The position numbers were made by a program, and so were the translations under genes. A stretch of 12,845 bases of DNA from Ophiocordyceps camponoti-saundersi (nom. inval.) (Eukaryota > Ascomycota > Sordariomycetes > Hypocreales > Ophiocordycipitaceae), in assembly GCA_003339415.1 (NCBI GenBank), contig PDHQ01000649.1, forward strand, positions 1 through 12,845, written 5' to 3'. Below the pieces are notes generated by a model, which saw only the letters and a list, made by a program, of their open reading frames with translations, ran no database searches and had not been told where the DNA came from. Shown here in pieces: positions 1-7,719 of this stretch. Within the stretch, counting starts at the first letter, position 1. Each line of letters opens with the position of its first letter.

Positions 1-164
1 AGCAGCTCGAGCTTATATATCTTACTAGCTTTTTTACTAGCTATTTCTAACTCGAGGATAGCTATTAACGCAGCGCCTTACTATGCCTATCCTATTAATA
101 TATATAAATATTTCGGAATAAAAAAAACACCCCCCCCCCCCTCTCTCTTACTCTCTCGCTCTCT
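1..164. other. Left flank, no gene seen; C12 tract
   Basis: This AT-rich stretch precedes the first recognisable tandem unit. It holds two CTCGAG hexamers (about 7 and 52), an A-rich run and a 12-base poly-C tract at 130-141, followed by CT-rich sequence resembling the pyrimidine blocks further right. The left limit of copy A is uncertain. Clear alignment to copy B begins around 165-190, at the ACGTATATATATA-like segment. Confidence 0.5.
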
Positions 165-325
165 CTATCTCCTTTTTCCTTTCACACATATATACGTATA
201 TATATACGATACTTTTCCTTCTCTCTTCTATTATCTTAGCCTCCTTATTATTTTCGAGTTTTATAATTAAAAAAAAAAATATTATATATTCTTCTACCTC
301 TCTAGCTCCCTCTCTAAAAAGGTAT

Positions 326-1038
326 TTATTCCTTTATCTTCGATCCTTCTTTCCCTTACTAATATTCTAACTATAAGGCTATAAATCCTATTATCGTTAT
401 TCGCTCTACTCTACTTAGCCTAATCGAAAGATAATTTTACTAGCGCTAGCGATATAATCTTATTATTTTACTTTTTAGAACCGACTATTCTAACTCTTAC
501 TAGCAGCCCCTCTACTTTACTATAATATATCCCTTTCTTTCTAGTAAATAAACCCTCCTACTAACCCTCTATAGCTTAACGAGACCGCATTTCTCTCTTA
601 TCCCGCTTACCCCGTTACTCTATACCTTAGACGCGACGATATAACGAAGCGAGAGATTATTAAGATTATATAGTTAAGGAGCTTCTTCCGTGCTATCCTC
701 GTAGCGTCGAGATAATCGCTTATCGAAAACTGCCTCGCGGCCTCGGAAGGATCGCCTATTTAGGTTTCCACGCGTTACTACTACCTTAACTCGCCGTATC
801 CCTTTATCTATTATATTAAAATACTTATTTTCGAAAACAGTGCTTATACGATATATATCCGCTTCCGCTAGTAGCGTAGCTATACTTACTTTTAGATTCC
901 GGCTATACCTATCTCCTACCTTAATACGGATCCGCTAAGTAGCGACGATATTACTAACGGCGATATTACTAATAGCGAAGAGTAGTTAGCCTTCCTATTT
1001 AAACCCCTCCCCTTATTCTCTATCCTTATATCCGGATT
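326..1038 (-). pseudogene. RIP-decayed minus-strand frame 1, copy A
   Basis: This minus-strand frame can be followed without a shift from about 1038 down to a TAA at 326-328, about 237 codons. It includes an 86-codon stop-free block (677-934) bounded by TAG and TAA. Recognisable fragments are RNLKVSIATLLAEADIYRI, then VVVTRGNLNRRSFRGRE, and past one stop a KCGLV segment. Copy B encodes the same frame with an identical 258-nt block length, which strongly supports ancestral coding. I do not recognise the family. No start is assignable, because ATG would itself be mutated to ATA. Stops outside the block are nearly all TAG or TAA, as expected from mutated Gln and Trp codons. It may be the downstream part of the same transcript unit as frame 2. 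Confidence 0.7.
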
Positions 1039-1527
1039 CGCCTACTTAGTTATAAGTTTACGGTATAAGTTATTTATTAAAACTTTCGTAATTAGAAATA
1101 TTATAAATTAAAGCTAAGTTACGAGTATATATTATAATAGCTATTATTAAATTATCTACTACCTTTTACTTCTTACCTCTTATATAAATAAACCTAACCG
1201 GGAATCTAACCTTTTAACTTTTTATAAGTATTATTAAGTTTATAAATTATAACTCTAGCTTTAGAAATAACTTATAGTTATAAAGCTACTTTATAGAATT
1301 ACTACTTTATTTTAATTACGATATTTAACCCCCCCCCCCTCTCCCCTTATCCTCTTATCTTTTTTCCCCTCCTTAATTTCCTACCTTTCCCGCCACTTTA
1401 CTAGTCTCTCCCCTCTCGCTCTCTCGCTATTCTTTTCCCTTTCCTCTCTTTATTACTAGTATCCTCGATCTCTCGCCTTTTCGATCTCTCGCTCTCTTAC
1501 TACTCTCTTATCCTCTCGCTCTCTCGC

Positions 1528-1581
1528 TACTCTCTCGTCCTCTTACTCTCTCGCTACTCTCTCGTCCTCTTACTCTCTCGC
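1528..1581. repeat. 27-bp tandem duplication
   Basis: TACTCTCTCGTCCTCTTACT begins at 1528 and again at 1555, giving two near-identical 27-bp units within the pyrimidine block. Both are well below the length usually needed to trigger RIP, which fits their near-identity. Confidence 0.65.
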
Positions 1582-1810
1582 CACTCTCCTCGCCTTTTCG
1601 TAATTATTTTCCCTTTCCTCGCTCTATCGCTAACATTTTCGCTCTCTCGCCCTTTTATTTTCTCGCTACTTTTTTCCTTTTTCTCGCCCTATCGCTTATA
1701 TTCTCGCCCTCTTACTCCCTCGCTACTCTTTTCCCTTTCCTCGCTCTATCGCTCGTCTCCTCGCCCCCTCGCCTTTTCTTTTTCTCGCTCTTTAGTCCTC
1801 TCGCCGCTCG

Positions 1811-1930
1811 CGCCACTCTCCTTATCCTCTCGCTCTCTCTCTATAACTTTCGCTCTCTCGCCCCCTCGCCACCCTCGCCACTCTCCTTATCCTCTTACCC
1901 TCTCTCTATAACTTTCGCTCTCTCGCCCCC
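1811..1930. repeat. 65-bp period direct repeat
   Basis: A segment of about 55 bases starting CGCCACTCTCCTTATCCTCT at 1811 recurs at 1876. The two differ by a CG versus TA change in the CTCGCTC/CTTACCC portion, the same type of difference seen between the large copies. Confidence 0.65.
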
Positions 1931-2195
1931 TTACTACCCTCGCTACTCCTTTCGCTCTTTTACTATTTTTCCCCCTTTTTACTTTTTTACTACTCCTATC
2001 GCTATATATATTATTTCTCCTATTACTTTCTTTACCTCTTAGTAGCTTTTTTATATTTTTGCCCGCGTTAACGCGCTATTTTATAGCTTATTTTTATTTC
2101 GCGTAGCTATTTTTTTTTTTATATATCTCCTCGCTTTATTACCTCTATTAGTTATATAAGTAAACGGGTTTTTTTTTCCTTATTTATATTTTATT

Positions 2196-2254
2196 TCTCT
2201 CTCTCTCTCTCCCTCCTTCTATATATAGTTATATATATATATATATATATATAT
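2196..2254. repeat. CT and AT microsatellites, copy A
   Basis: A CT-rich array (about 2196-2217) is followed by an AT dinucleotide run at 2231-2254, ending in ACGCTT. Equivalent arrays lie at the same place in copies B and C, with different lengths. Confidence 0.85.
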
Positions 2255-2353
2255 ACGCTTTTATTTATACTCTTTCTAACTATTTTTCTTATTTTTATCG
2301 TTTTTCTATATAAAATAGGTATTATTTTCCCTTTCACCTCTCCTCTTTCCTCC

Positions 2354-3047
2354 TTATATCCTTTTCCTTACTATAAACCCTTAAGCAAATAAACGCGTAA
2401 TATCGTATACTAATATTTCGCTTCCTTAAGCACTATATATATTTTTTATTACGATACTTACGGCGAGGTTTAGTAACGATTTTACCGGTTAAGGTTAGCT
2501 TAACTAGCTCGTAATATAATACCCGACTCCTACGCCGCAGCTAATAACCCTCTAAGCTTAGGGAATATACCTAAGGTAAAAAAAGAATAAGTATAAGCTA
2601 CTAAGGCGGCGTATAACGCTTTTTTAAATATATACTTATTCTTTCGCTAATAGTCTTAAGCTCTAGCTATCTAAGGGATATTACGGTTCTCCGGTTTATA
2701 TATATTATAACGCTAACTAATTAGAATATTACGCGGTAACTAGATGCCTCCCCCCTTCCTTCCTACTTAATAACTAACCTAATTATATATTATAGTTTAC
2801 GGAGCCTTTTTTTTAATATCGAGCTTAAAAATACTAAGAGCTTATTATACGAGAAAATCTCTCTGCCGCTAAACGGCTTAAATATGCTTACCTTCGAGAA
2901 TATTTTACGAAATACTACGGCCTCTAAGATAGGTTCGATAACGGCGAATAATTCGATTCCGAAGGTGCCTAATATAGCCCTTAACTCTATTTATATTCTA
3001 GATATACGGTTTAACGATAGAAAGATATAACTATTTATCTTCTATAT
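2354..3047 (-). pseudogene. RIP-decayed minus-strand frame 2, copy A
   Basis: The minus-strand frame has a stop-free block of 66 codons (2793-2990), beginning near IELRAILGTFGIELF and ending KKRLRKL before a TAA. It continues through segments such as INRRT and RYTPP with TAA/TAG interruptions. Copy B carries the same frame with the same 198-nt block. Around 2575-2584 copy A has one extra T relative to B, so the downstream part continues in a shifted frame to a TAA at 2354-2356 that is conserved in all three copies. That TAA may be the true stop or an old CAA codon. Family unknown. The product looks rich in Ile, Leu and basic residues. Confidence 0.7.
2582..2644. repeat. 14-bp perfect inverted repeat, copy A
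   Basis: AAAGAATAAGTATA (2582-2595) and TATACTTATTCTTT (2631-2644) are perfect inverted repeats around a 35-base spacer. The element lies inside decayed frame 2, so it may be an accident of coding sequence, but the arms are also present in copy B. Confidence 0.7.
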
Positions 3048-3255
3048 TATAATTATATCCTATATCTCCTTATTTTATTTTTTCCCCCCTCTCCCTCCTT
3101 TTCCTTTTACGTATATATATACCTATATATATATAATATATTTCTTTCTCTCTTTTATTATCTTAGCCTCCTTATAATCGTTAACCTTACGATTTAATAA
3201 AAAAAGGTATTTTATATTCTTACACCCCTCCCCTTATCTCCCTCTCTATATAATA

Positions 3256-3952
3256 TTTCCTCTTTATTTTCGTTCCTTCTTTCCCTAGTTAATCTTCTAT
3301 AATAAGGCTATAAATCCTATCGTCGTTACTTACTTTACTTACCTCGGTCTAATTAAAAGATAGTATTACTAGCGGTAGCGATATAATCTTATCGTTTTGC
3401 CTTTTAGAACTAACTATTTCGACGGCTACTAGCGGTCCTTCTGCCTTTTTATAATACCTTCTTCTCTTCTTAATAAATAAACCCTCTTACTAACCTTATA
3501 TAGCCTAACGAGACCGCACTTCTCTCTTATCCTACCTACCCTATTACCTTACGCCTTAAACGCGATAACTTAACTAAGCGAGAGGTTATTAAGATTATAT
3601 AGTTAAGAAGCTATTTCTACGCTATCCTCGCGGCGTTAAGAGGATCGCTTATTTAAGCTTACCTTGCGGCCTTAGAAGGATCGCCTATTTAAGTTTCTAC
3701 GCGTTACTACTACGTTAACTCGCTATACCCCTTTATCCGCTATACTAGAATACCTTTTTTCGAAAATAGTGCCTATACGACATATATCCTCTTCTACTAA
3801 TAGCGTAGCTATACTTCCTTTTAGATTCTAGCTATACTCCCCTCTTACCTTTAAATAAATCCGCTAAGTAATAACGATACTACCGATAGCGAAGAGTAAT
3901 TAGCTATTTTTTATAAACCCCTCTCCTTATTCTCTATCCTTATATTCGGATT
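3256..3952 (-). pseudogene. RIP-decayed minus-strand frame 1, copy B
   Basis: This is the homologue of the frame at 326-1038 and runs in the same frame. The matching block (3606-3863) is 258 nt, exactly as in copy A, and reads through segments such as NLKGSIATLLVEEDICRI and NVVVTRRNLNRRSF. It contains four in-frame stops, and each sits opposite a CGG or CGA arginine codon in copy A. A glutamine codon CAG survives at 3441-3443 where copy A has TAG. The segment KCGLVRLYKVSKRVYLL matches copy A well. Family unknown. Confidence 0.7.
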
Positions 3953-4246
3953 AGCTTACTTAGCTATAAGGTTACTATATAAGTAGTTTATAAAAACTTT
4001 TAGTTTTAGAAATATTATAAATTAAAGCTACTTACGTATATATTACCCTCTAGCTATAATTAACTTATCTACTAGCTTTTACTCTTTATCTTTTATATAA
4101 ATAAACCTAACTAAGAATCTAACTTTTTAACTTTCCTTTAAAGCTATTATTAAATTTATAAATCGTAATTTTAGCCTTAAAGATAACTTATAGTAATAAA
4201 GCTACCTTATAGAATTAGTTTTTTATTTTAAATACGATATTTAAAT

Positions 4247-4830
4247 CTCCCCTCCCCCCCTTATCCTCTTATCTTTTTTCCCCTTTTTAATTTCCTACCT
4301 TTTTCGCTACTTCGCTAGTTCTCCTCTCTCGCTCTCCCGCTATTCTCTTCCCTTCTCGCCTTTTCGATCTCTCGCCACTTTATTATCCCCTTACTTTCTC
4401 GCTACTTTATCGTCCCCTTACTCTCTCGCTATTTTTCTCGCCCTTTCCTCCCTTTGCCGCTAATCTCCTCGCCCTTTCGATCTCTCGCTTTTTAGTCCTC
4501 TTACCGCTCTCGCTACTCTCCTCGCCCTTTCGATCTCTCGCTTTTTAGTCCTTTTACCGCTCTTACTACTCTCCTCGCCTTTTCGATCTCTCGCTTTTTA
4601 GTCCTCTCGCTCTCTTATTACTCTCCTCGTTCTTTCGCTCTCTCGTTACTCTCCTCGTTACCTCGCTCTTTTACTACTCCTATCGCTATATACGTTATTC
4701 CTTACGCTACCTTTTTTACCTTTTACTAATTTCCTCGTACTCTCGCTTATATAAATATAGTATCTTATAGCTTATTTTTATTTCGCCTAATTATTTCTTT
4801 TTTCGTATCCTTCTTCGCTCTATCGCCTAT
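4247..4830. repeat. Pyrimidine-rich minisatellite block, copy B
   Basis: This is the copy B counterpart of the block at 1329-2140, shorter and with a different internal repeat structure. It is almost entirely C and T on the plus strand, with TCTCGC and CTCGCC words. Confidence 0.7.
4464..4622. repeat. 53-bp minisatellite, three units
   Basis: TCTCCTCGCCCTTTCGATCT starts at 4464 and 4517, and with one C/T difference at 4570, giving three head-to-tail units of 53 bp each containing CTCGCTTTTTAGTCC. A decayed fourth unit may follow. Copy A has no equivalent three-unit array, so this expanded in copy B or was lost in A. Confidence 0.8.
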
Positions 4831-4879
4831 AATAGTTATATAAGTAAATAGGTATTTTTTTCCCTATTTATATTTCGTT

Positions 4880-4958
4880 TCTTTCTCTCTCTCTCTCTCT
4901 CTCTCTCTTTTTCTTTTTTCTTTCCCTCTCTCTCTCTCTCTATTTTTTCCGTATATAG

Positions 4959-4991
<33 letters not shown>
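4880..4991. repeat. CT and AT microsatellites, copy B
   Basis: CT arrays near 4880-4909 and 4926-4941 are followed by an AT dinucleotide run at 4961-4991. They sit at the same relative position as the arrays of copies A and C. Confidence 0.85.
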
Positions 4992-4992
<1 letters not shown>

Positions 4993-5087
4993 TATTATTC
5001 CTACTCTCTCTAACTATCTTTCTTATTTTCGTCGTTCTTTTATATAAAATAGGTATTATTTTCCCTTTAACCTCCTTACTTTCCTCC

Positions 5088-5744
5088 TTATATCCTATTC
5101 CTTTTTACGAACCCTCTAAGAGATAAATACGTAGTATTATATACTAATACTTCGCTTTCTTAAGCACCGTATATATTCTTCGTTATAATACCTATAACGA
5201 AGTTAAGTAACGCTCCCGCTAGTTTAGGTAAGCTAGAATAGCTTATAATATAGCACCTAACTCCCGCGCTATAGCTAATAACCCTCTAAGTTTAGGAAAT
5301 ATACGTAACGCGAAAAAGAATAAGCCTAGGCCGCCTAGGCGGCGTATAACGCCCTATAAATAGTGCACTTATTCTTTTACCGATAAACTTAAGCTCTCGC
5401 TATCTAATAGTTATTTCGGTTCTCCTATTTATATATATTATAACGCTAACGATTTAAAATATTATATAGTAACTAGATACCTCCTCCTTTCCTTCCTATC
5501 TAATAATTAACCTAATTATATATTATAGTTTACGGAGCCCTTTTTTTAATATCGAGCCCGAAAATACTAGAAGCTTATTATTTAATAAAATCTCTCTAAC
5601 GCTAAATAGTTTAAGTGCGCCTACCTTTAAGGATATTTCGCGTATTACTACGGTCTCCGAGATAGATTTAATAACGATAAATAATTTAAATCGGAAAGTT
5701 CCTATTATAGCCCTTAACTCTATTTTATATTTTAGATATATAGT
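5088..5744 (-). pseudogene. RIP-decayed minus-strand frame 2, copy B
   Basis: I read this frame codon by codon: it is unbroken by frameshifts over 219 codons, starting with 73 stop-free codons (5526-5744) and then stops at 5523, 5496, 5454, 5400, 5292, 5286 and 5160 before the conserved TAA at 5088-5090. Segments include RYTPPRRPRLILFRVTYIS, then SLPKLAGALLNFVIGIITK and VYNTTYLSLRGF. It is the best preserved copy of this unit's second gene. I do not recognise the family. It lies on the same strand as frame 1 and upstream of it in transcription order. Confidence 0.75.
5314..5378. repeat. Inverted repeat with nested palindromes, copy B
   Basis: AAAAGAATAAG (5314-5324) pairs with CTTATTCTTTT (5368-5378). 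Between the arms lie two palindromes, GCCTAGGC (5324-5331) and CGCCTAGGCG (5332-5341), and a small GGCGT/ACGCC stem (5341-5353). The region is within decayed frame 2, encoding on the minus strand RYTPPRRPR. TGCA at 5364-5367 is unmutated here and TATA in copy A. Confidence 0.7.
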
Positions 5745-5948
5745 TTAATAGTAAAAAGATATAAGTATTTATCTTTTAAGCTATTATTATATTTTATATC
5801 TCCCCCTTTTATTTTTTTTTTTTCCTTTTTCTAATTTATTAGCCTTTTTCCTCTCTCTTTTCGCTAATCTCCTCTTACCTTTTTCGTATATTTCCCTCGC
5901 TACTTTTCTCTTCCTTTTTTATATTATCTCGCTCTCCTATTATTATTA

Positions 5949-6414
5949 CCCCCCCCCCCCCCTCGCGCTCCCGCTACCTTACCTCTATATCTTACTACTC
6001 CTCGCACTCTCGTATATATTAATATACCCTCTCGCGCCTTATTATTACCTTATATAAGTTTTTTTCCTTTCGCTTACCTTTATACTCTATTACTATTATT
6101 AGTTATATAAGTAAACGGTTATTTTTTTTCTTCTTTTTTATATTTCCTTTTTCTTTCTCTCTCTCTATCCTCTCTCTCTCCCTCTCTCTTCCTCTCCTCT
6201 CTCTTCCTCTCCTCTCTCTTCTCTCTCCTTCCCTCCCTCTTTTCCTTTCTCTCTCTCTTTTCCTCTCCTCTCTCTTCTCTTTCCCTCTCTCCCTTTCTCC
6301 CTCTCTCCCTTTCTCTCTTACTCTTCCTCTCCTCTCTTTTCTCTTTCCCTCTCTCCCTCTCTCCTCTCTCTCCTTCTCTATACGGTTATAGATAAATATA
6401 TATATATATATATA
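5949..6414. repeat. Poly-C, CT-array and AT-array tract, copy C
   Basis: A 14-base poly-C run (5949-5962) begins the region. An unusually long CT-rich array (about 6134-6380), containing repeated CTCTTCCTCTCC-type words, and an AT run at about 6396-6414 follow. The CT array is much longer than in copies A and B. Confidence 0.8.
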
Positions 6415-6510
6415 CGCTTTTCTTCCTACTCTCTCTAACCGTTTTTCTTATTATTATTATTCTTCTATATAAAATAAGTATTATTTTCCTTAACCTTTTT
6501 ACTTTCTTTT

Positions 6511-6705
6511 TTATATCTTATTCCTTATTATAAACTTTTTAAGAGATAAATATATAGTATCGTATATTAATACTTTACTTTCTTAGGTATTATATATATT
6601 TTTTATTATAATACCTATATTAAAGTTAAGTAGCGCTTCCGCTAGTTAAGGTAAGCTAAAATAGCTTATAATATAGCGCCCGACTCCCTTATTATAACTA
6701 ATACC
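6511..6705 (-). pseudogene. RIP-decayed minus-strand frame 2, copy C fragment
   Basis: About 64 codons correspond to the carboxy-terminal end of frame 2 in copies A and B, with segments such as YIISYFSLP, LAEALLNFNIGIIIKNIY and YLSLKKF. Two internal TAA stops are present, and the final TAA (6511-6513) is at the same alignment position as in A and B. The upstream part is missing because copy C breaks off near 6716. Confidence 0.65.
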
Positions 6706-6716
6706 GCGCTAAGCTC

Positions 6717-7202
6717 GTATATAACTAGCGCTACCGAAGTATACTAGCCTACGCTTCGTACTAAGCCTTATAAGAGCTATATATATTCGTTTATATACCC
6801 TTAAAAGCTGGTAACCTCGCCTAGTTATCGCGGAAGTAAGTAGTATAGCTTCTGCTAGCCTTATTAGCGTCGCCGATACGAGACTATATATATTTACCTT
6901 TATTTTATTATATCTTACCTCTAAATTTTAATCTTTAATTTTATTAATCTTCTAATTTAACGATAATAGTATATAGAGACGTGCTTCTAAGTTTTAAGAG
7001 TATTTTCTTTACTTAGAATATATTTCCTTTAAGGAAAAAATCGAATATATATACCTTAAAGGGTACTTTATAAGCTATTTTAGACTTCCAGATAACTATT
7101 AATAGCCTACCTTCTCTTCTAAATATTCGTCTTATAGTATATTTATAAATTTAATCTCTTACTATATTACCGCTCTTTATAATTATGCTCCTTATATCTA
7201 CT
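6717..7202. other. Non-repeat AT-rich stretch, no gene assigned
   Basis: The sequence right of the copy C breakpoint has no counterpart elsewhere in the window. A plus-strand frame near 6729-6890 reads short plausible segments such as TLRTKPYKSYIYSF, but it has stops about every eight codons, no better than background. I see no supported gene. It may be the upstream part of the plus-strand element that follows. Confidence 0.4.
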
Positions 7203-7613
7203 TATATACTATTACAATAATAGTAATAGAAGTATATAGAGTAGATATATTATCTTAAGTCTTATCTAAAAATATAATAAGGACTAGTATCCTTCTTCTA
7301 TATAGCGTTTATAAATTATAACGCCTTAATCCTACCGCTAAAATATATACTTATAACTACCTATAGCGACTATTTCCTTTTTAGGTTTTCGGCCCTTACT
7401 TATTAGACTAATACTTACTTTCGTAGTATAAAGGAGGCACTTTCTTATATACGTATACGTAATATACCCCCTTAGACTTATAAGCTAATTTAGAAGTATC
7501 TAATAAGCTTTAAAAATAACTTTAAAGATCGTAAGATAAGATTATTAAAACTTTTAAGAGAAAACTTATAGGAAAAGATTATAGGTACGTATCTTCTATA
7601 CCTATTAAATTAG
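7203..7613 (+). pseudogene. RIP-decayed plus-strand frame (upstream part)
   Basis: The plus-strand frame contains a 110-codon part (7281-7610) with only four internal stops, all TAG, before a TAG at 7611. Segments include NALILPLKYILITTYSDY, TNTYFRSIKEALSYIRIR and FKDRKIRLLKLLREN. Upstream, CAA at 7215 is followed by TAA TAG TAA TAG, which looks like a mutated glutamine run. Low stop density compared with the other frames supports former coding. Family not recognised. It may be an upstream exon of the frame starting at 7720. Confidence 0.55.
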
Positions 7614-7650
7614 TAAAGCTAGCTAAGTTATCTAGGCATAGTATAAAATG

Positions 7651-7719
7651 CCCTCTTCTCTTCCTCTCTCTCTCTTCCTCTTTCTTCTTCCCTTATCCTC
7701 CTTTTCCTCTTCTTTCTAG
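7651..7719 (+). other. Polypyrimidine tract ending in CTAG
   Basis: About 69 almost pure pyrimidine bases end in TTTCTAG at 7713-7719. The tract separates two decayed plus-strand frames that are in different phases. A polypyrimidine tract followed by YAG is what a fungal intron acceptor looks like, so this may be the 3' end of an old intron. The donor site is not identifiable, so the call is an inference. Confidence 0.35.

Larger units (their letters stand above)
1329..2140. repeat. Pyrimidine-rich minisatellite block, copy A
   Basis: This long, almost purely pyrimidine plus strand is built from TCTCGC, CCTCGCC and TCTTAC-type words, starting with a poly-C run (1329-1339). It contains short direct repeats, including a 27-bp period at 1528-1581 and a 65-bp period at 1811-1930. 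The complementary strand is a GAGAGCGAGAG-type purine tract and could in principle encode Arg/Glu-rich sequence if it was once transcribed with the flanking minus-strand frames, but no conserved frame was established. Confidence 0.7.
165..3090. repeat. Tandem repeat unit, copy A (about 2.9 kb)
   Basis: This is the first full unit of a head-to-tail array. It aligns to copy B with a spacing of 2929 bases in the left module (for example 744 with 3673) and 2733 bases in the right module (for example 2990 with 5723). The difference comes from length changes in the pyrimidine-rich middle. Differences between copies are mostly C/T and G/A transitions. The order is a minus-strand decayed frame, a pyrimidine minisatellite block, an AT microsatellite, then a second minus-strand decayed frame. 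Whether the unit is a transposon or a subtelomeric-type repeat cannot be told: RIP would have destroyed terminal TG/CA signatures and I saw no clear target-site duplication. Confidence 0.85.
3091..5815. repeat. Tandem repeat unit, copy B (about 2.7 kb)
   Basis: This second full unit directly follows copy A in the same orientation. It shares all three modules with copy A, but its pyrimidine block is shorter. It keeps some bases that are mutated in A: a CAG codon (minus strand, 3441-3443) opposite TAG at 512-514, and TGCA at 5364-5367 opposite TATA at 2631-2634. In other places A keeps CG where B has TA. The two copies were therefore mutated to overlapping but different extents. Confidence 0.85.
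5816..6716. repeat. Truncated tandem repeat unit, copy C
   Basis: This partial third unit abuts the end of copy B. It lacks the left module entirely and starts within the pyrimidine-rich part. It shares the stretch from the GTTATATAAGTAAA motif (about 6102) through the CT array and AT microsatellite to about 6716, where similarity to A and B stops, just before the position of their inverted repeat. Spacing to copy B is 1422-1423 bases. It carries only the last part (about 65 codons) of the second minus-strand frame, with an internal deletion relative to the full unit. Confidence 0.75.

Noticed and set aside
1329..2140. Purine strand of the minisatellite block as an Arg/Glu-rich coding region
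   Set aside because: No frame is conserved between copies A and B, and unit lengths are not consistently multiples of three.
2231..2254. AT runs as promoters or origins
   Set aside because: Simple dinucleotide microsatellites present in every copy, with no further motif support.
130..5962. Poly-C tracts (130-141, 1329-1339, 5949-5962) as meaningful sites
   Set aside because: Homopolymers of varying length at or near pyrimidine blocks, probably slippage or sequencing-sensitive tracts.
165..6716. Tandem units as rDNA or LTR pairs
   Set aside because: No recognisable rRNA core sequence or tRNA gene. LTR ends cannot be shown because TG/CA termini would be mutated, and A and B abut directly without an internal region between them.
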